42,091 nt of DNA from a virus. Of this stretch, positions 12,500 to 23,800 are shown one piece after another (within the stretch, counting starts at the first letter, position 1; every line of letters begins with the position of its first letter). The position numbers and the translations under genes are program-made. The stretch lies in IMG/VR virus record IMGVR_UViG_3300025120_000148, positions 1 to 42,091 of that record; one strand, 5' to 3'. The notes beneath the pieces are model-generated. The model saw only the letters and a program-made list of their open reading frames with translations. It had not been told where the DNA came from and searched no databases.

Positions 12500-15400
12500 T
12501 TATCTAGCTTTTATAGATCCTTTTATTTTTGTTGTAGTTATTTCCTCTTCAGGGTCTTTAGATAGTGTAGGTAAGTCATTTTCTTCTATCTGATTTATTA
12601 AAGATTTGCTTAACCTTTTTCCTTTCATTATCTCATATAAATCGTCAGCGCTAACCCCAAAAACATCTCTTGCAGCTTTATAGTCTAAATAAAAACTTTT
12701 AATAGATTCATCATAATCTTTTTTAAAGTCTTTATATATTTTTTCTATTTCTTGTGGTGTTTTACCTTCTATCTTTTTTTTATAAGCTCTCTTAATATTT
12801 CTTAAGCTTTCTTCTTTATATTGAAAATCACTTACTTTATACTTGAACTGATCTTTAATATCTAATTTATATGTTTTTAATCCAGTTATCATTTCTCTTC
12901 CTGTCTTTAACTTATCTTCAGCTTCATATAGTTTATAGGCTTGTTTAGAAAGCCCAGGCTGAAGTTGTAAAAGAACATATTCCATTGTTTTATATAACTT
13001 ATCTTCCGGTTGATCTGCTTTTTCATAAATAGGAGCTCCAGTTAGTTTTTCACCTTTACTTACAGCAGATATTAAGTTTGCTGTCATTTCTCCACCTAAA
13101 AAAGGTTCTAAAATTGCTTGAGAAAATGAATTTATTGCAGCATCTTCTAGGTTTTCGCTTTCTGATATACGGTTAATTATTTTATCTATAGCACCGTGAG
13201 GGTCAGAGGCGCTTACATCAACATATTCAAAAACACCATCGCCTACTTTTTGTGGAGCAATAGAAGATGATTTTTGAAAATCATATAAGTATCTTTTTGC
13301 TAATGATGTTTTATCTTTTTCATCGTCACTACTTAGTGTTCCAAGAATTATTCCTGTTGCTGCTAAACCTGCTCCTTTAGTGCTTGCGTACAACAATGCA
13401 TTTCTTGCTGACAAATATGTAACTGCCCCCATTAATCTTTTTCTTCCAGCTTTTTGTAGGTTTTTATTAGGAGATTTCATCTCTTTTATTCCAAGCTTTA
13501 TAGTGTTGTATGCAGTTCTATAAGACTCGTATGTAAATGAAATAAAAGAACCTGCCGCTGGTACTATTCTAAATTTTTGAACTATATCCGAAACCCTGTC
13601 ATAATTAGGGTATATATTTTTAACATTTTCAGCTGCTATCTTCTCTACTTCAGCTAGTTCTGTTTCATTAAGTTCACTTGGTTTTTTTCCATATTCAGAA
13701 TCTGCATATCTTTTTAATTCATTTTCAAAACCAAATATTTTCCAGAAATTATCTTCAGCTCCATAAGCCTTTTCAAAACGTGTTAAACCTTTTTTTGATA
13801 TTTGTTTTATTTTATTTGTAATATTTGAGCTTTTTTTATCAATTATATTTATAATTCCATTTTCTAAATCAGCATCTTTAAAAAGAGCTTTAATCTCTTT
13901 TAATTGAACATTATTATCGATTATCCCTAGTCTAATATACTTATTGTATTGATCTCTATTAAATTCTTTATGAAAAGCATTATAAGCTTCTTTAAAAGAT
14001 TTAATATTTCCGTGCCCATTAACAAAAGCAAACCCCATATTGCTTAAAAAATTAATAGCGTGAGTTTGAGGAGACAATATTGTTTTTCCGTACTTATTAG
14101 CTGCAACCAACTTAAAATAAGGTTCTAAAATAAAATTATCTATGGCATCTACACCAAAAGTCATTGTTTTGTTTTGCTGCATATTATTAAACTGAGCAGC
14201 TATTTCAGGTGTTGAGTAAAGCCCCTCTAATGGTTTAAACTTTTCACTTACAGTAGTTTTTGGCTTCCCTTTTTTATCTAATTTAGGTTTATTGGTTATA
14301 ATATCACTAAACTCTTTAGTTCTTTCAGTGCTTAACCATCCTTCTTTTAAACCTAACTCTCTTAAATTTGTGAGCATTTCAGCTGTATTTGATAGAGAAG
14401 CTAGTTTAGTAATTGATTTTACAAAATTGGAAGCTACATCGGTGTATTCACCCATTAAAGCTCTTATCTTTTCAGCCCCTACATCATTACTGTTTAAAAA
14501 CTTATTTCTCTTTTTTAATTGTGATGATTTTTGACCTGTTACGTCTGAGCTAGTAAACAACCAGTTCTCATTTTCTTTTCCTTCTAGTATGTCTTCTACT
14601 CTAAGATCAACTAATTCTTCTATTCTTTCGTCAGTCGCTTCAGGATTTAATCTTTTTTCTTGCTCTCTTAAATAATTTTTTGCATCATTTAAAACTTGTT
14701 CTTGATCCCCTCTCATCACAGACTCTTTCCAGTTTTTAGAATCATATATTTTATAAGCTCTAGTTAAGTAAGTTTCCAAATTATCTTGTATTTCAGCTCT
14801 CATCCCTGGTTTACCCTTAGTAAAGTACGGATCGTTTAGTAATTTCTGAGACAACCTTTTAATTAAAGCTCTCATTTCTTTTAAAGAATCTTTTAATTCT
14901 TGAGGAATATCTACTTTTGAGTCAACCTCCTCCCCTCTAAACAACCTATCTAACTGTTCTTCAATTTTTTTTCTTTGTTCTGGATCTTTTATTTTCTTTA
15001 ATTTTTTTTCATAATCTTTATTAATGTTGTTCATCTCATCAATGTCACCTGCAATTTGAGACTCTCTATTTTCAACTTTATCATAAGCTGCTTTAGATAA
15101 GAATTTCTTTTTAGTAAAAAGAGACCTTGTTGCACGCTCTAAGAAATTAAATATTTTATTTTTACCAGGAACAAAATACTGTTTCTTCTCTTTTTCTGGT
15201 ATTTTTTCTGTAGTCTCACTTTTTACGGTTTCTTCTTTAACCACTTCAGGAGTTTCTTCAACAGTAGTTTCGCTCTCTAATTGTTCTGCTAACTTTTTAA
15301 AAGTTTCACTACCATACTTGTTAAACTTAGGATTGTTTGCCTCGCTTAATGGTCCAGTTGGTATAAATGTTTTTCCTGTTTCAGGATTGAAAGCACCTTT

Positions 15401-17719
15401 AATAAAATATCCATCTTTAGCAAAACCTGGAAGTGGAACCCATTTACCTTTAGAAGCTGGACCTGTTCCAGTTCCTTTAGACTTATACATTAAAAACTTT
15501 TCTCCATTACTTGCTGTAATTTCTAGTATTTGTCTTCCATCAACAATACCTAAATCTCTAGTAACTTCAACAGTAACCCCTTGCTCGTCTAATCTTTGAC
15601 CTAGGTCAATAATGTTCTGAACTTCACCTGGTAAATTTCCAAAATCTCTTCCTGACTCTACATTTTTAGTAAACTCCCCAAACACTTCTAAGTCATCGTT
15701 TATATTGTCATAAACCTTAACTTCTTCAGCTATACCTAGTTCTTGTTTTTGCTTGGTAGTTAATTTATCCTTCATTTTAGGATTCATAACCTCTTCCATT
15801 GCTAATATTTGAGGCTCTCCAACTATAGATCCAAACGAACCTTCTACATATTCATTGTTGTTTAAAGTGTTGGCCGGGGGTATGTTATCAGATGAAGCTA
15901 CATTGCCATCTACTTTTTGAACTACACTTCTACTTCCATCTTTATTAATAGTTATCTCTACGGTTCTAACTCCCTCTCCTTCTTCTGTTTCGATGGTATA
16001 TATCTCTTTACTTGTTGGAATTTGAGAGTCTTTTATTACTGCTTCTTCTTCCGTTTCGATAGAAGGCTCCCGTACTTCTTCTTCCACTTCTTGTACACTT
16101 TCGGTTGGTTCAGCATCAAGTATATCTCCTGTTTCTTGCTCTTGAATGGCATCTTGTTGTAAGTTTTTAATTTGGTTATCTATTTCTATTACTCTATTCT
16201 TTGCAGATTGAGTTGTATTGTTCTCTAAACTTTTTCTTTCTTTTTCTAACTCAACTAACTTAGTCCTTGTTTCAGGATTAGCAATATTAGCAGGAATATC
16301 TTTATTTAGGCTATATTCTTCAAGTCTACTTTCTAACATTCCTTTTACTTCAGGATCGTTATTTATTTCTATTTTAGCACTTCCACTACTTATGTTTTCA
16401 TCAGACAATTGATTAACAAAACCTAACATAAATTCTTTGGTGACATTTTCACCATTTAACTTGTAAGTTGGTTTATTTCTAGAAAAAAGTTTAGCTCCTA
16501 CTGTTAATGGAGCAGAACCTAATCCTGCTGCGCCTTCTAAAAATATGTCAGCTACATCCATTTCTTGACCAGCTACAGCTTTACCACCAACCTCACCTAA
16601 ACTACCACCAACCATTTCTATGGCACCACCAGCTCCACCTGCTATTGCTTTTTTAACGCCTTTTTTTATTAACCCTCCAGTCACCTTGCCAGCCACACCT
16701 GCAGTTATAGCGTCAATAGTACCAATAGTAGCTCCTCTGCCTACTGCTCTAAATCTGAGGCTACTTAATTTCTCAGGGTCGCTTAATATAGCTCTTACGT
16801 TTTCTTTATTAAATTCTTTGTCACCTAATTCCTCTCTAAGTAATTCATTAAATGTCATTGCAGTCTCTAAGGCGGTAGTTGCGCCACCAAAAAAACCAGC
16901 TAATGCACCTCCTGTTGCAGTAACACCAGCAAGTGGACCACCAATAGCCCCAATAGCTGCCCCTGTTGCCGCCCCCACCTCCATCCCGGCTAACCCTGCA
17001 GCAATAGTAGCTGGATTAAGCATAGACGCAGTTGACGATACCAAAACTTCTGTAAGTATGCCTGGATTATAAAAAAGACCTTTTAAAACCCCAAAAACAC
17101 CTTGACCTTCTTCATTATAAGTCTTGTAAAAATCTTTCATTTCATCAGACTCAGTATATGGTCCTGTTTCTTGAACTGCTGCAAGATATTCTTCAATGTC
17201 TTGGTCTGACACATTAGACCCTTTACCTATAACCTCAAGAGCTTCATCCACAGATTGACCTTGTTGGAGTCCTGTCGCTCCTGCTCTATATATATCTCCT
17301 AGAAGGTCAGTAACTGCATTTTTACCTAACGCTCTTTCTATTAAGGTATTTTTTTCTTCTGTATCATCATATGGAGTTCCTTGTCTAGTAGCTACCTTTT
17401 CTTCGGTAGTCATTTCTCGAAATACTTCAGGGTCGAATGATTCAACTACCTCTTCTGAGGAGTCCAATGAAGTAGCTGGCGTTTCTGCCTCTGTAATAGA
17501 TTCCGTAACTTCCTCCTGAACAGGAAAATCTAACTCTTTTTTTTTTATTATAAAATCTTCTTCACTACCAACATCGTATCCTTCTTTATTAAAAAACTGA
17601 TATAACTCTTTTCTTTTCTCTTCATCTTCAAAAGAAGTTAAAAAGTTTTCTTGATCTCCTAAATCGTATCCTTCTTTGTTAAAGAATTCAAATAACTCTA
17701 TTGCTTTTGATTCATCCAT
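12500..17719 (-). CDS. Giant virion/ejection protein, 1739 aa
   Basis: Probable internal or cargo protein. Two short repeats open it (FFNKEGYDLG at about 13-22 and FFNKEGYDVG at about 43-52), then an acidic linker. About 210-400 is Gly/Ala-rich and hydrophobic (GAATGAAIGAIGGPLAGV and similar), suited to membrane insertion. A globular stretch near 760-830 (LMYKSKGTGTGPASKGKW) precedes long coiled-coil and helical regions. A late FRIVPAAGSFISFTYESYRT segment looks like the large polyvalent phage protein type. It follows the 250- and 532-aa genes in the order of T7 gp14-gp15-gp16, and the start overlaps the previous stop (TAATG). No lysozyme motif was seen. Confidence 0.65.
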   Translation of the reverse strand: MDESKAIELFEFFNKEGYDLGDQENFLTSFEDEEKRKELYQFFNKEGYDVGSEEDFIIKKKELDFPVQEEVTESITEAETPATSLDSSEEVVESFDPEVFREMTTEEKVATRQGTPYDDTEEKNTLIERALGKNAVTDLLGDIYRAGATGLQQGQSVDEALEVIGKGSNVSDQDIEEYLAAVQETGPYTESDEMKDFYKTYNEEGQGVFGVLKGLFYNPGILTEVLVSSTASMLNPATIAAGLAGMEVGAATGAAIGAIGGPLAGVTATGGALAGFFGGATTALETAMTFNELLREELGDKEFNKENVRAILSDPEKLSSLRFRAVGRGATIGTIDAITAGVAGKVTGGLIKKGVKKAIAGGAGGAIEMVGGSLGEVGGKAVAGQEMDVADIFLEGAAGLGSAPLTVGAKLFSRNKPTYKLNGENVTKEFMLGFVNQLSDENISSGSAKIEINNDPEVKGMLESRLEEYSLNKDIPANIANPETRTKLVELEKERKSLENNTTQSAKNRVIEIDNQIKNLQQDAIQEQETGDILDAEPTESVQEVEEEVREPSIETEEEAVIKDSQIPTSKEIYTIETEEGEGVRTVEITINKDGSRSVVQKVDGNVASSDNIPPANTLNNNEYVEGSFGSIVGEPQILAMEEVMNPKMKDKLTTKQKQELGIAEEVKVYDNINDDLEVFGEFTKNVESGRDFGNLPGEVQNIIDLGQRLDEQGVTVEVTRDLGIVDGRQILEITASNGEKFLMYKSKGTGTGPASKGKWVPLPGFAKDGYFIKGAFNPETGKTFIPTGPLSEANNPKFNKYGSETFKKLAEQLESETTVEETPEVVKEETVKSETTEKIPEKEKKQYFVPGKNKIFNFLERATRSLFTKKKFLSKAAYDKVENRESQIAGDIDEMNNINKDYEKKLKKIKDPEQRKKIEEQLDRLFRGEEVDSKVDIPQELKDSLKEMRALIKRLSQKLLNDPYFTKGKPGMRAEIQDNLETYLTRAYKIYDSKNWKESVMRGDQEQVLNDAKNYLREQEKRLNPEATDERIEELVDLRVEDILEGKENENWLFTSSDVTGQKSSQLKKRNKFLNSNDVGAEKIRALMGEYTDVASNFVKSITKLASLSNTAEMLTNLRELGLKEGWLSTERTKEFSDIITNKPKLDKKGKPKTTVSEKFKPLEGLYSTPEIAAQFNNMQQNKTMTFGVDAIDNFILEPYFKLVAANKYGKTILSPQTHAINFLSNMGFAFVNGHGNIKSFKEAYNAFHKEFNRDQYNKYIRLGIIDNNVQLKEIKALFKDADLENGIINIIDKKSSNITNKIKQISKKGLTRFEKAYGAEDNFWKIFGFENELKRYADSEYGKKPSELNETELAEVEKIAAENVKNIYPNYDRVSDIVQKFRIVPAAGSFISFTYESYRTAYNTIKLGIKEMKSPNKNLQKAGRKRLMGAVTYLSARNALLYASTKGAGLAATGIILGTLSSDDEKDKTSLAKRYLYDFQKSSSIAPQKVGDGVFEYVDVSASDPHGAIDKIINRISESENLEDAAINSFSQAILEPFLGGEMTANLISAVSKGEKLTGAPIYEKADQPEDKLYKTMEYVLLQLQPGLSKQAYKLYEAEDKLKTGREMITGLKTYKLDIKDQFKYKVSDFQYKEESLRNIKRAYKKKIEGKTPQEIEKIYKDFKKDYDESIKSFYLDYKAARDVFGVSADDLYEIMKGKRLSKSLINQIEENDLPTLSKDPEEEITTTKIKGSIKAR

Positions 17720-19317
17720 TAATTACGACTTATAGGGGTTCTTTTAGCTGTTTTTTGTTCTGCACTAGTCATTGGTCTAAAAACATTATTATTGCTAGCA
17801 CTAGAACTGACTGTTGATATAGGTGTTTGTATAGTGTTGGGTTGTTGACTTGCGTTTGAAATAATATTTCCCTCAATATAGTTAGGTAAAGCAATACCTT
17901 TTCTTCTTTTTTCTGCTATGGTTGCAGGAGTATCAAACTTTACTTCTCCGTTTTCGATAAAGTATTTTTTACCTTTTTCTCTTTTCTTAAAAGCAGATAT
18001 TTTTTCAGGACTTAACCCAGCCGCTTCATTAGCATAACTAAAGAAGTCTTCAAGAGTGTTTAACACAACTGGAGTCAAGTTTCCTGACGCATCTTTTTCA
18101 AAGAAGGTTGCTTCAGGCCTGTTTTTTACATACTCAGCAATTGTTGTTGTTTTTTCTTTAAATTTACCTGGCTTATTAGGGTCAGGGACATTAATAGTAA
18201 CTGTTTCACTAGACTTAGAAGCCTCATCTCTAGTAACATAAGTGTCAGCTTTAAATTGGTCTAAATGGTTCACGTATTCATTTACGCTATTAACTTTACC
18301 TACTAGACCCATAACAATGTTTTTGTTAGTTGTAAAGTCTGTTTCAAACTGAGCAGCTCCTTCTTTTTGTTTATAGGTATTGTCTAAAGAAACTAAAATG
18401 CTTTCTTTAAATCCATCAACAGCTAATTTTTTATACTTGTCAACGTCTACCACTTCCGGTATGCCATTTGTGTTGTTTATTACCTGTATTTCATTAGCGC
18501 TTTGAGGCACTCCTGAAACTAATTCATATCCTTTTTCAGCAGCTAAATATTCAGCAGCGTCTATTCCTGTTTTATCAGCAGCAACACTTGCTCTAGCATA
18601 ATCTGTTAAAGATTCTTGAAAAGCTTTGTTTTTTCTATAACCTTTACTATATGTTAAATCACCTTCAATACCTTCAGTAGAAGAAACCATTTGGCCAAAC
18701 CTTTGTTTTCCTTTTACAATCAAGTCATTGTCAAAAGCAGTATTGTAATAGTTCATTAAGCTTAAATCGCTTGAAACAGGGCTTTTTATTATTTGGCCAT
18801 TAGTCACATAACTAGATTCAAGAATTTGAGTTTCAGGATTCCATCCAACTGACTTATTCAAACCCCCCATTTGATCTACCCAAGTAGCTACCAATTGTGT
18901 AGTTGCTCCACTTTTTCCATCAGTTACTTTTTTTATAAAATCTTGATAAGAAGATTGGTAATTAACAGCATTGTTTTTAAATATCTGGTATTGGGTATTT
19001 AAAGAGTTTACTGCAATTTTATATTGAGTAGCGCTAATCTCACCATTATCATATTGCTCTTTAATAGTTTGATTGGCATCACCAATATTTTGAATAGCGG
19101 ATGAAAAATATTTACTTTGGTCTGGAGTAACTCCTTTTGGAAGTTTTTGAATCTCCCCCGCCATAGTTTGGTCAGCGATAGCTACTCCTGCTTTTTGTTT
19201 TTCACCTGCAGCGAATGCCCCACCTAGTGCTGTGGTTAAGCCACCACTAACTGCTCCCCAATCAACGGTAGTCTTTTCAACATCTCTCTTTACGTAACCT
19301 AGTCCTGGTGCTGCCAT
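17719..19317 (-). CDS. Probable internal virion/ejection protein, 532 aa
   Basis: Alpha-helical protein with Ala/Gly-rich N-terminus (GAVSGGLTTALGGAFAAGEK) and Gln/Asn-rich helices, ending in a Ser/Asn-rich disordered tail (about 495-520). It has no enzyme motif. It stands between the 250-aa and 1739-aa proteins, in the position of T7 gp15 (middle ejection protein). The stop overlaps the next ATG by one base. Classification rests on position and composition. Confidence 0.55.
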   Translation of the reverse strand: MAAPGLGYVKRDVEKTTVDWGAVSGGLTTALGGAFAAGEKQKAGVAIADQTMAGEIQKLPKGVTPDQSKYFSSAIQNIGDANQTIKEQYDNGEISATQYKIAVNSLNTQYQIFKNNAVNYQSSYQDFIKKVTDGKSGATTQLVATWVDQMGGLNKSVGWNPETQILESSYVTNGQIIKSPVSSDLSLMNYYNTAFDNDLIVKGKQRFGQMVSSTEGIEGDLTYSKGYRKNKAFQESLTDYARASVAADKTGIDAAEYLAAEKGYELVSGVPQSANEIQVINNTNGIPEVVDVDKYKKLAVDGFKESILVSLDNTYKQKEGAAQFETDFTTNKNIVMGLVGKVNSVNEYVNHLDQFKADTYVTRDEASKSSETVTINVPDPNKPGKFKEKTTTIAEYVKNRPEATFFEKDASGNLTPVVLNTLEDFFSYANEAAGLSPEKISAFKKREKGKKYFIENGEVKFDTPATIAEKRRKGIALPNYIEGNIISNASQQPNTIQTPISTVSSSASNNNVFRPMTSAEQKTAKRTPISRN

Positions 19318-19326
19318 TATTAATAA

Positions 19327-20079
19327 TTAAAAGTAAACCCCCCTGATTAGGTTGTCTAATTCTTCATTAGATAGGTATGGGTTTACCCCCGACATAGATC
19401 CCATCCCTGAACCACCTGTAGTAGTTCTAACAGCTGGCCCTGTTATACCAGGTGTAACAACATTACTAACAGGAGATTGTTGCCTACCAGCGAACATCCC
19501 TTCAAACCCTTTTTGAATCTGCATTGGAGAAACACCTGCAGCTACCATACCTGTGTAATCCCCTACTAAAGATGCTGGAGCTTGTAAAGCTTGTTGCCTT
19601 CCTTGAGTCATTCTTTGTTGTGCTTCAGCAGCTTGTTGCTGAAACCCTTCTGCTTGAGCAACATCTAAATTAGCTATTCTAGTTAGTCTAGCTTGTTCAC
19701 CTTCTGCAATATCTTTTTCTAAGTTTTGAATATCTTTTCTTTTCTGCATCTCCAAAGCTTGTCTTTGTTTCGCAGACTGTTGTGCTAGTCTACTTCCTTG
19801 AGCTGCAGCTAATCTTGGGTCTTCACCCGCAGTGACATCTAATACAGTAGATAAGTCTTGGCTTATTTGTTCACTAGCAGTATCATACAAGCTAGTATCA
19901 ATAGACCTCATTCTTTGAGTGTTTACGTCTGCGCTTTGATATGCTTTGTCTATATATTTTTGAGCTTGATCTGTAGCGGTTTTCAAATCACTTTTAGCTC
20001 TAGATGCTTGACCTAGACTAAAAAGAGCACTTGCCCCTTTAGTGATTCCGCTTATAATTAACATTGTAGCTGGATCCAT
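19327..20079 (-). CDS. T7 gp14-like internal core protein candidate, 250 aa
   Basis: I start at the ATG at 20079 (MDPATMLIIS); a TTG at 20085 opens the frame two codons earlier. The N-terminus is hydrophobic (about 4-23), then a long Gln/Ala/Arg-rich helical region runs from about 28 to 175 (for example QSAKQRQALEMQKRKDIQNL), followed by a Gly/Ser-rich end. This is the layout of T7 gp14-type ejection proteins: a membrane-active N-terminus plus coiled coil. A TAnnTTTG box lies 3 bases upstream. Confidence 0.6.
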   Translation of the reverse strand: MDPATMLIISGITKGASALFSLGQASRAKSDLKTATDQAQKYIDKAYQSADVNTQRMRSIDTSLYDTASEQISQDLSTVLDVTAGEDPRLAAAQGSRLAQQSAKQRQALEMQKRKDIQNLEKDIAEGEQARLTRIANLDVAQAEGFQQQAAEAQQRMTQGRQQALQAPASLVGDYTGMVAAGVSPMQIQKGFEGMFAGRQQSPVSNVVTPGITGPAVRTTTGGSGMGSMSGVNPYLSNEELDNLIRGVYF

Positions 20080-20082
20080 ATG

Positions 20083-20090
20083 CAAATATA
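20083..20090 (-). promoter_or_regulatory. Late promoter -7 box (TATATTTG)
   Basis: Minus strand reads TATATTTG then CAT and the ATG at 20079. The box matches TAnnTTTG exactly. It lies in the 16-base gap after the 20096 gene. Only three bases separate box and ATG, so a transcript would be leaderless. No TTG at -33 was found. Confidence 0.35.
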
Positions 20091-20095
20091 CTAAA

Positions 20096-20848
20096 TTACG
20101 GGAAACTTTTCATTGATTCTGAACCAACGGAGAATAATTCTACTTTAGAAGTTGAAGTATTAGTTAGTTCATACTCACAGTAATGTCCCATTACACCGTG
20201 AGATTCTGCTACTGTGTTCTTAACATATAGTATAAAGTCTCCATTACTAGGAGCACTTGCGCCTGTAATAGTTGTGTCTATAGTAACAACTTGACCATTT
20301 AATGCCGTTACTACACCTCCTAGGGAAGGTGTTGACCCATAATAAACCATATCTCCTATACTAATAATACTACCTATATTTACCGAACTAGCAAAAGTCA
20401 GTGTAGTTGCTGCGGGGGTGGTAGCATCAACAGTAGTTACGTTTGCTATACCATTAGCATATCTCATTAATAAATTGATATCTGTTTCTAGAAACCTGAT
20501 AAAAGCAAAATAATTTCCTTCTTTCTTTTCAAAATAAGTATCTGCAATACTACCTACTTGAGGTAAGTCAGTTGCTAAAGTAGCTGACCAAGCAGCATCG
20601 GATTCTAAAATAAGTGTTTTAAATAATTTGTTTTCCAATGGACCTTTATTAAATACACTTTTAATAGTGGTGTTATCTTGAACCCCATAAAAGTTGTTTC
20701 TTAAAGTATTAGTATTATGCCTATACAATTGACCATTATTAAATGTATATAAATAATTGTTCATACCTTGAGTATACTCTGGTATAAATGAATAAAAGGA
20801 AGGCCATCCTTTTACTGCTGGGCTATATGATAATGTTATTTCTGCCAT
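20096..20848 (-). CDS. Virion protein with GDiV-type beta module, 250 aa
   Basis: Beta-rich structural protein. The first half (KGWPSFYSFIPEYTQGMNN, then LYRHNTNTLRNNFYG) is of a type I associate with crAss-like tail or nozzle-associated proteins. Residues about 150-210 contain SIISIGDMVYYGSTPSLGGV and the strand pair VVTIDTTITG, a module seen in other virion proteins here. The C-terminus ends ELFSVGSESMKSFP. It lies directly after the giant nozzle gene with a 3-base gap. Role as a nozzle or tail accessory is inferred. Confidence 0.55.
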   Translation of the reverse strand: MAEITLSYSPAVKGWPSFYSFIPEYTQGMNNYLYTFNNGQLYRHNTNTLRNNFYGVQDNTTIKSVFNKGPLENKLFKTLILESDAAWSATLATDLPQVGSIADTYFEKKEGNYFAFIRFLETDINLLMRYANGIANVTTVDATTPAATTLTFASSVNIGSIISIGDMVYYGSTPSLGGVVTALNGQVVTIDTTITGASAPSNGDFILYVKNTVAESHGVMGHYCEYELTNTSTSKVELFSVGSESMKSFP

Positions 20849-20851
20849 AAT

Positions 20852-23800
20852 TTAACTTGAACATAAACTTACTTGAACAATCACACCATTTGCATCTTGT
20901 CTTAACCAATAGGTATCAACTACTGTTGGATTTGGATTTACATATAAATAATATCCTGCAGCAGCTGGAACTGTCATCGCGGCGTCATTATAAATAGCTG
21001 TTGCTTCAGAAGGAACTGCCGCATCTAAGAAGTATGGTCCTAGTGTTCCAGTACCTCCGCAAACTATACTTTCTGTTGCTCCAAAAGACAAATTAACTTG
21101 AGTTGAACTTCTGTAGTCATATATTAAATACAAGTTAGTGTAGTTGGTTGGGGTTGAGTCGGGATTAGCGTAATTAAAGGAACCCTCAAAAACACCCCTG
21201 GACATAGTATATGTAATTAAATTATTTCCGCTAGCAGCAGCTATTAATGCGCTAATATCCGCCTGTGTATTTGCATAAGTAGTGTTGCTTAATAAATACA
21301 ATAATCTATTTCCGTTATTAGTATTGAAATTAAATGAGTCAGAACCAGTTTTTGCTACCTTAACACTTACTGTTGCAGTAGTGGTTGGTGTAGTTCCAAT
21401 AGCTACTTGAGAAGCATACACCTGGTACTGAGCCACTCTTTGTGTTCCAATTCCTGTTCCTGTTGCTACGTTTGTAAAAGTCACAGGCTGGTTAATTAAT
21501 GGGCTAGACACAGAAGGGGTTAAACCGGTAGAAACCCATTCGTATTGATTATGTATGGTTGGAGCTAATCCTGTAAATTCACTATTTAAACATATTTGAT
21601 ATACATTAATAACAGCTGTAGTTGGGCACTGAGCGGTAATTGAATAATCTGCAGACACTCCCACTACAGCCACTGTAATAACAGCAGTTTCAACAGAAGG
21701 TATGTTTTTGTCAAATTGAAAAGTTCCGCTTCCTGTAACACTTCCCGAACTAGTAGTAGCTCCATTGTAAGTAACTGATATGTTTATATTTCCACTAGTT
21801 GCATTGTAATCAATATCAGTAGTTCCCATAGAAGCTCCTAACTTAACAGTATAGGTAAAGCTTACGGTTTGATTGTTAAACTCTAGCTCTGACCCACAGT
21901 TTACAGTTTGAGGTTCTACTGGCAATGTTCTGTTATTACTACTTAACACATACTCATTCATATAAGGATCATATCCCCCTATTTTTTGAGTATTAAAGTC
22001 ATTTATAAACAAGTCTCTAAAGTAAGACCTCATTCCGGCTTGTGATATAACCTCTAGTGATTCATTAGAATAAGAGCTACCACTTAATTTAATAACAGCA
22101 CCACGCTTTGAATCCGTAAAATACTTGTCATATCCAAACTCAGCATAGCTTTCTGGATTATGACTAATACCATATTCTTCTAAACGAGCTACTTGATTAC
22201 CTAAAATAGTAGGTGTTGATGTGACATTGGACAAACCGTCAGCTGAAGTAAGTACATTTTTATTAACTAATACGTAAGATATCTTATCTTCTTGCAATAC
22301 TAATAAATCATTCTGCCTTGCCTTAAGTAATTCTATATTACCAAAGTCTTCGTTTAAATCCTTAAAGTTTAGAATACCTAAATTAAATTCATTAGTTCTG
22401 TTTAGCTTAGTTTCATCGTTGTATATACCACTATAAGTGATAGAAGCATTTCTTCTTTTCTGCCTAAACTCACCCTCTGATAAAGTAAATACTCTTTCAC
22501 CAATATTGAGAGCATCTTCTTTGAATGAGTCTTGAATCCTACAACTTTCCATACCATTACTCCAACAATAAGAGTTAAAAAAGTTAGTAAGCACAATTGC
22601 ATCTGCATTAACAGTTCCACCCTCGACAGGAGTAGATGCCCCAAACGCCACATCTAACACTATGGTATTTGCGTCTGGTTTTTCTAATACTGTGTGTTGT
22701 CCGTTGTATTGTGGATTGGTTGGAGATAAATTAGTTTGTTGCACATTCACTATGTCACCTACGGAAAAGGGAGCGGTAGTTAAGCCTGTTCCTCCTGTAC
22801 TAGTGAGTGCTAGGTTTCCACCATAAGACTGAGAAGCGGGTAATCCTTGAGAGGTTCTATAAGTGTTGTTTTGGGCATTGTCATAAAAAGCCCAGTTGTT
22901 TTGGTTCTGTAAATTACCATCGTGCAAGTCTCCATTAATGTCAAATACTTCATTTCCTTCATAGTAAAATTCATCTGGTGTATCTTCACCATCTGTCTCA
23001 AACACCACCAACCCATCAGGAATATTACTTAAAACAACTTTAGCGCTTATTTTTGAAGTTCCATTATTTTGCCATTGTATAATAGTTGGAAAAGAACTTT
23101 GAAATCCAATAGCGTTTCCTCCACTTACGTTAAAACTTACAGAATGAATAGCGTTTGATGTTGTAATAAAACCTTCAGTTGGAACAGCAGGATTAGCATC
23201 ATTAACTATAAGCGTATTGTTTAATTGAAATTTATAAGAAATTCCGTTGTTTCCAGAATAATTAACGCTTGTGCCAGGAAAAAACTTTTGATCATTTACA
23301 AATTGACTATCAATCATATCTTCTAAATTCTGAGCAAATGTAGGATATGTTTGATAAGTTTTATTAGCGGTTCTAGTAATGTCTAGCTTACTATATTTGA
23401 AAAACATTTCACTTGTTCTTGTAAAAAAAGGCTCTGGTTGTTCACGCTCACAAGTTATTTTAATCGTGATGTTAGACCCTTCTGGAATAGAAGTACCGGT
23501 AAATTTACCAGACACCCCACTAATAACTGTTTGAATTCCTTTTCCGAATGCAATAGTATTTTTTTCTGAAGCTTGTGCTTTTTCTGTAGTAATAATATTA
23601 CCTGCGTCTAATCTATAATTGCCACCAGGAGAAAACTTAGCATATACCCCAGGCCCTGGGTAAGTTGTACTGGAAGTGTTTATATTTGGAGATGTGCTTT
23701 TAGCTAAACAAGTAGCTTCTACATAAGTACCTACAATTCCATTAATGTCTCTTTTTACAGTATACGTTTCTCCATCAGTAATTTTTTGAGCGGTTTCCCC

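Noticed and set aside
16620-17072. Plus-strand ORF of 150 aa, Pro/Ala-rich
   Set aside because: Mirror frame of the Gly/Ala-rich hydrophobic part of the 1739-aa gene; composition is explained by complementary GC-richer codons, and no start context or neighbour supports it.
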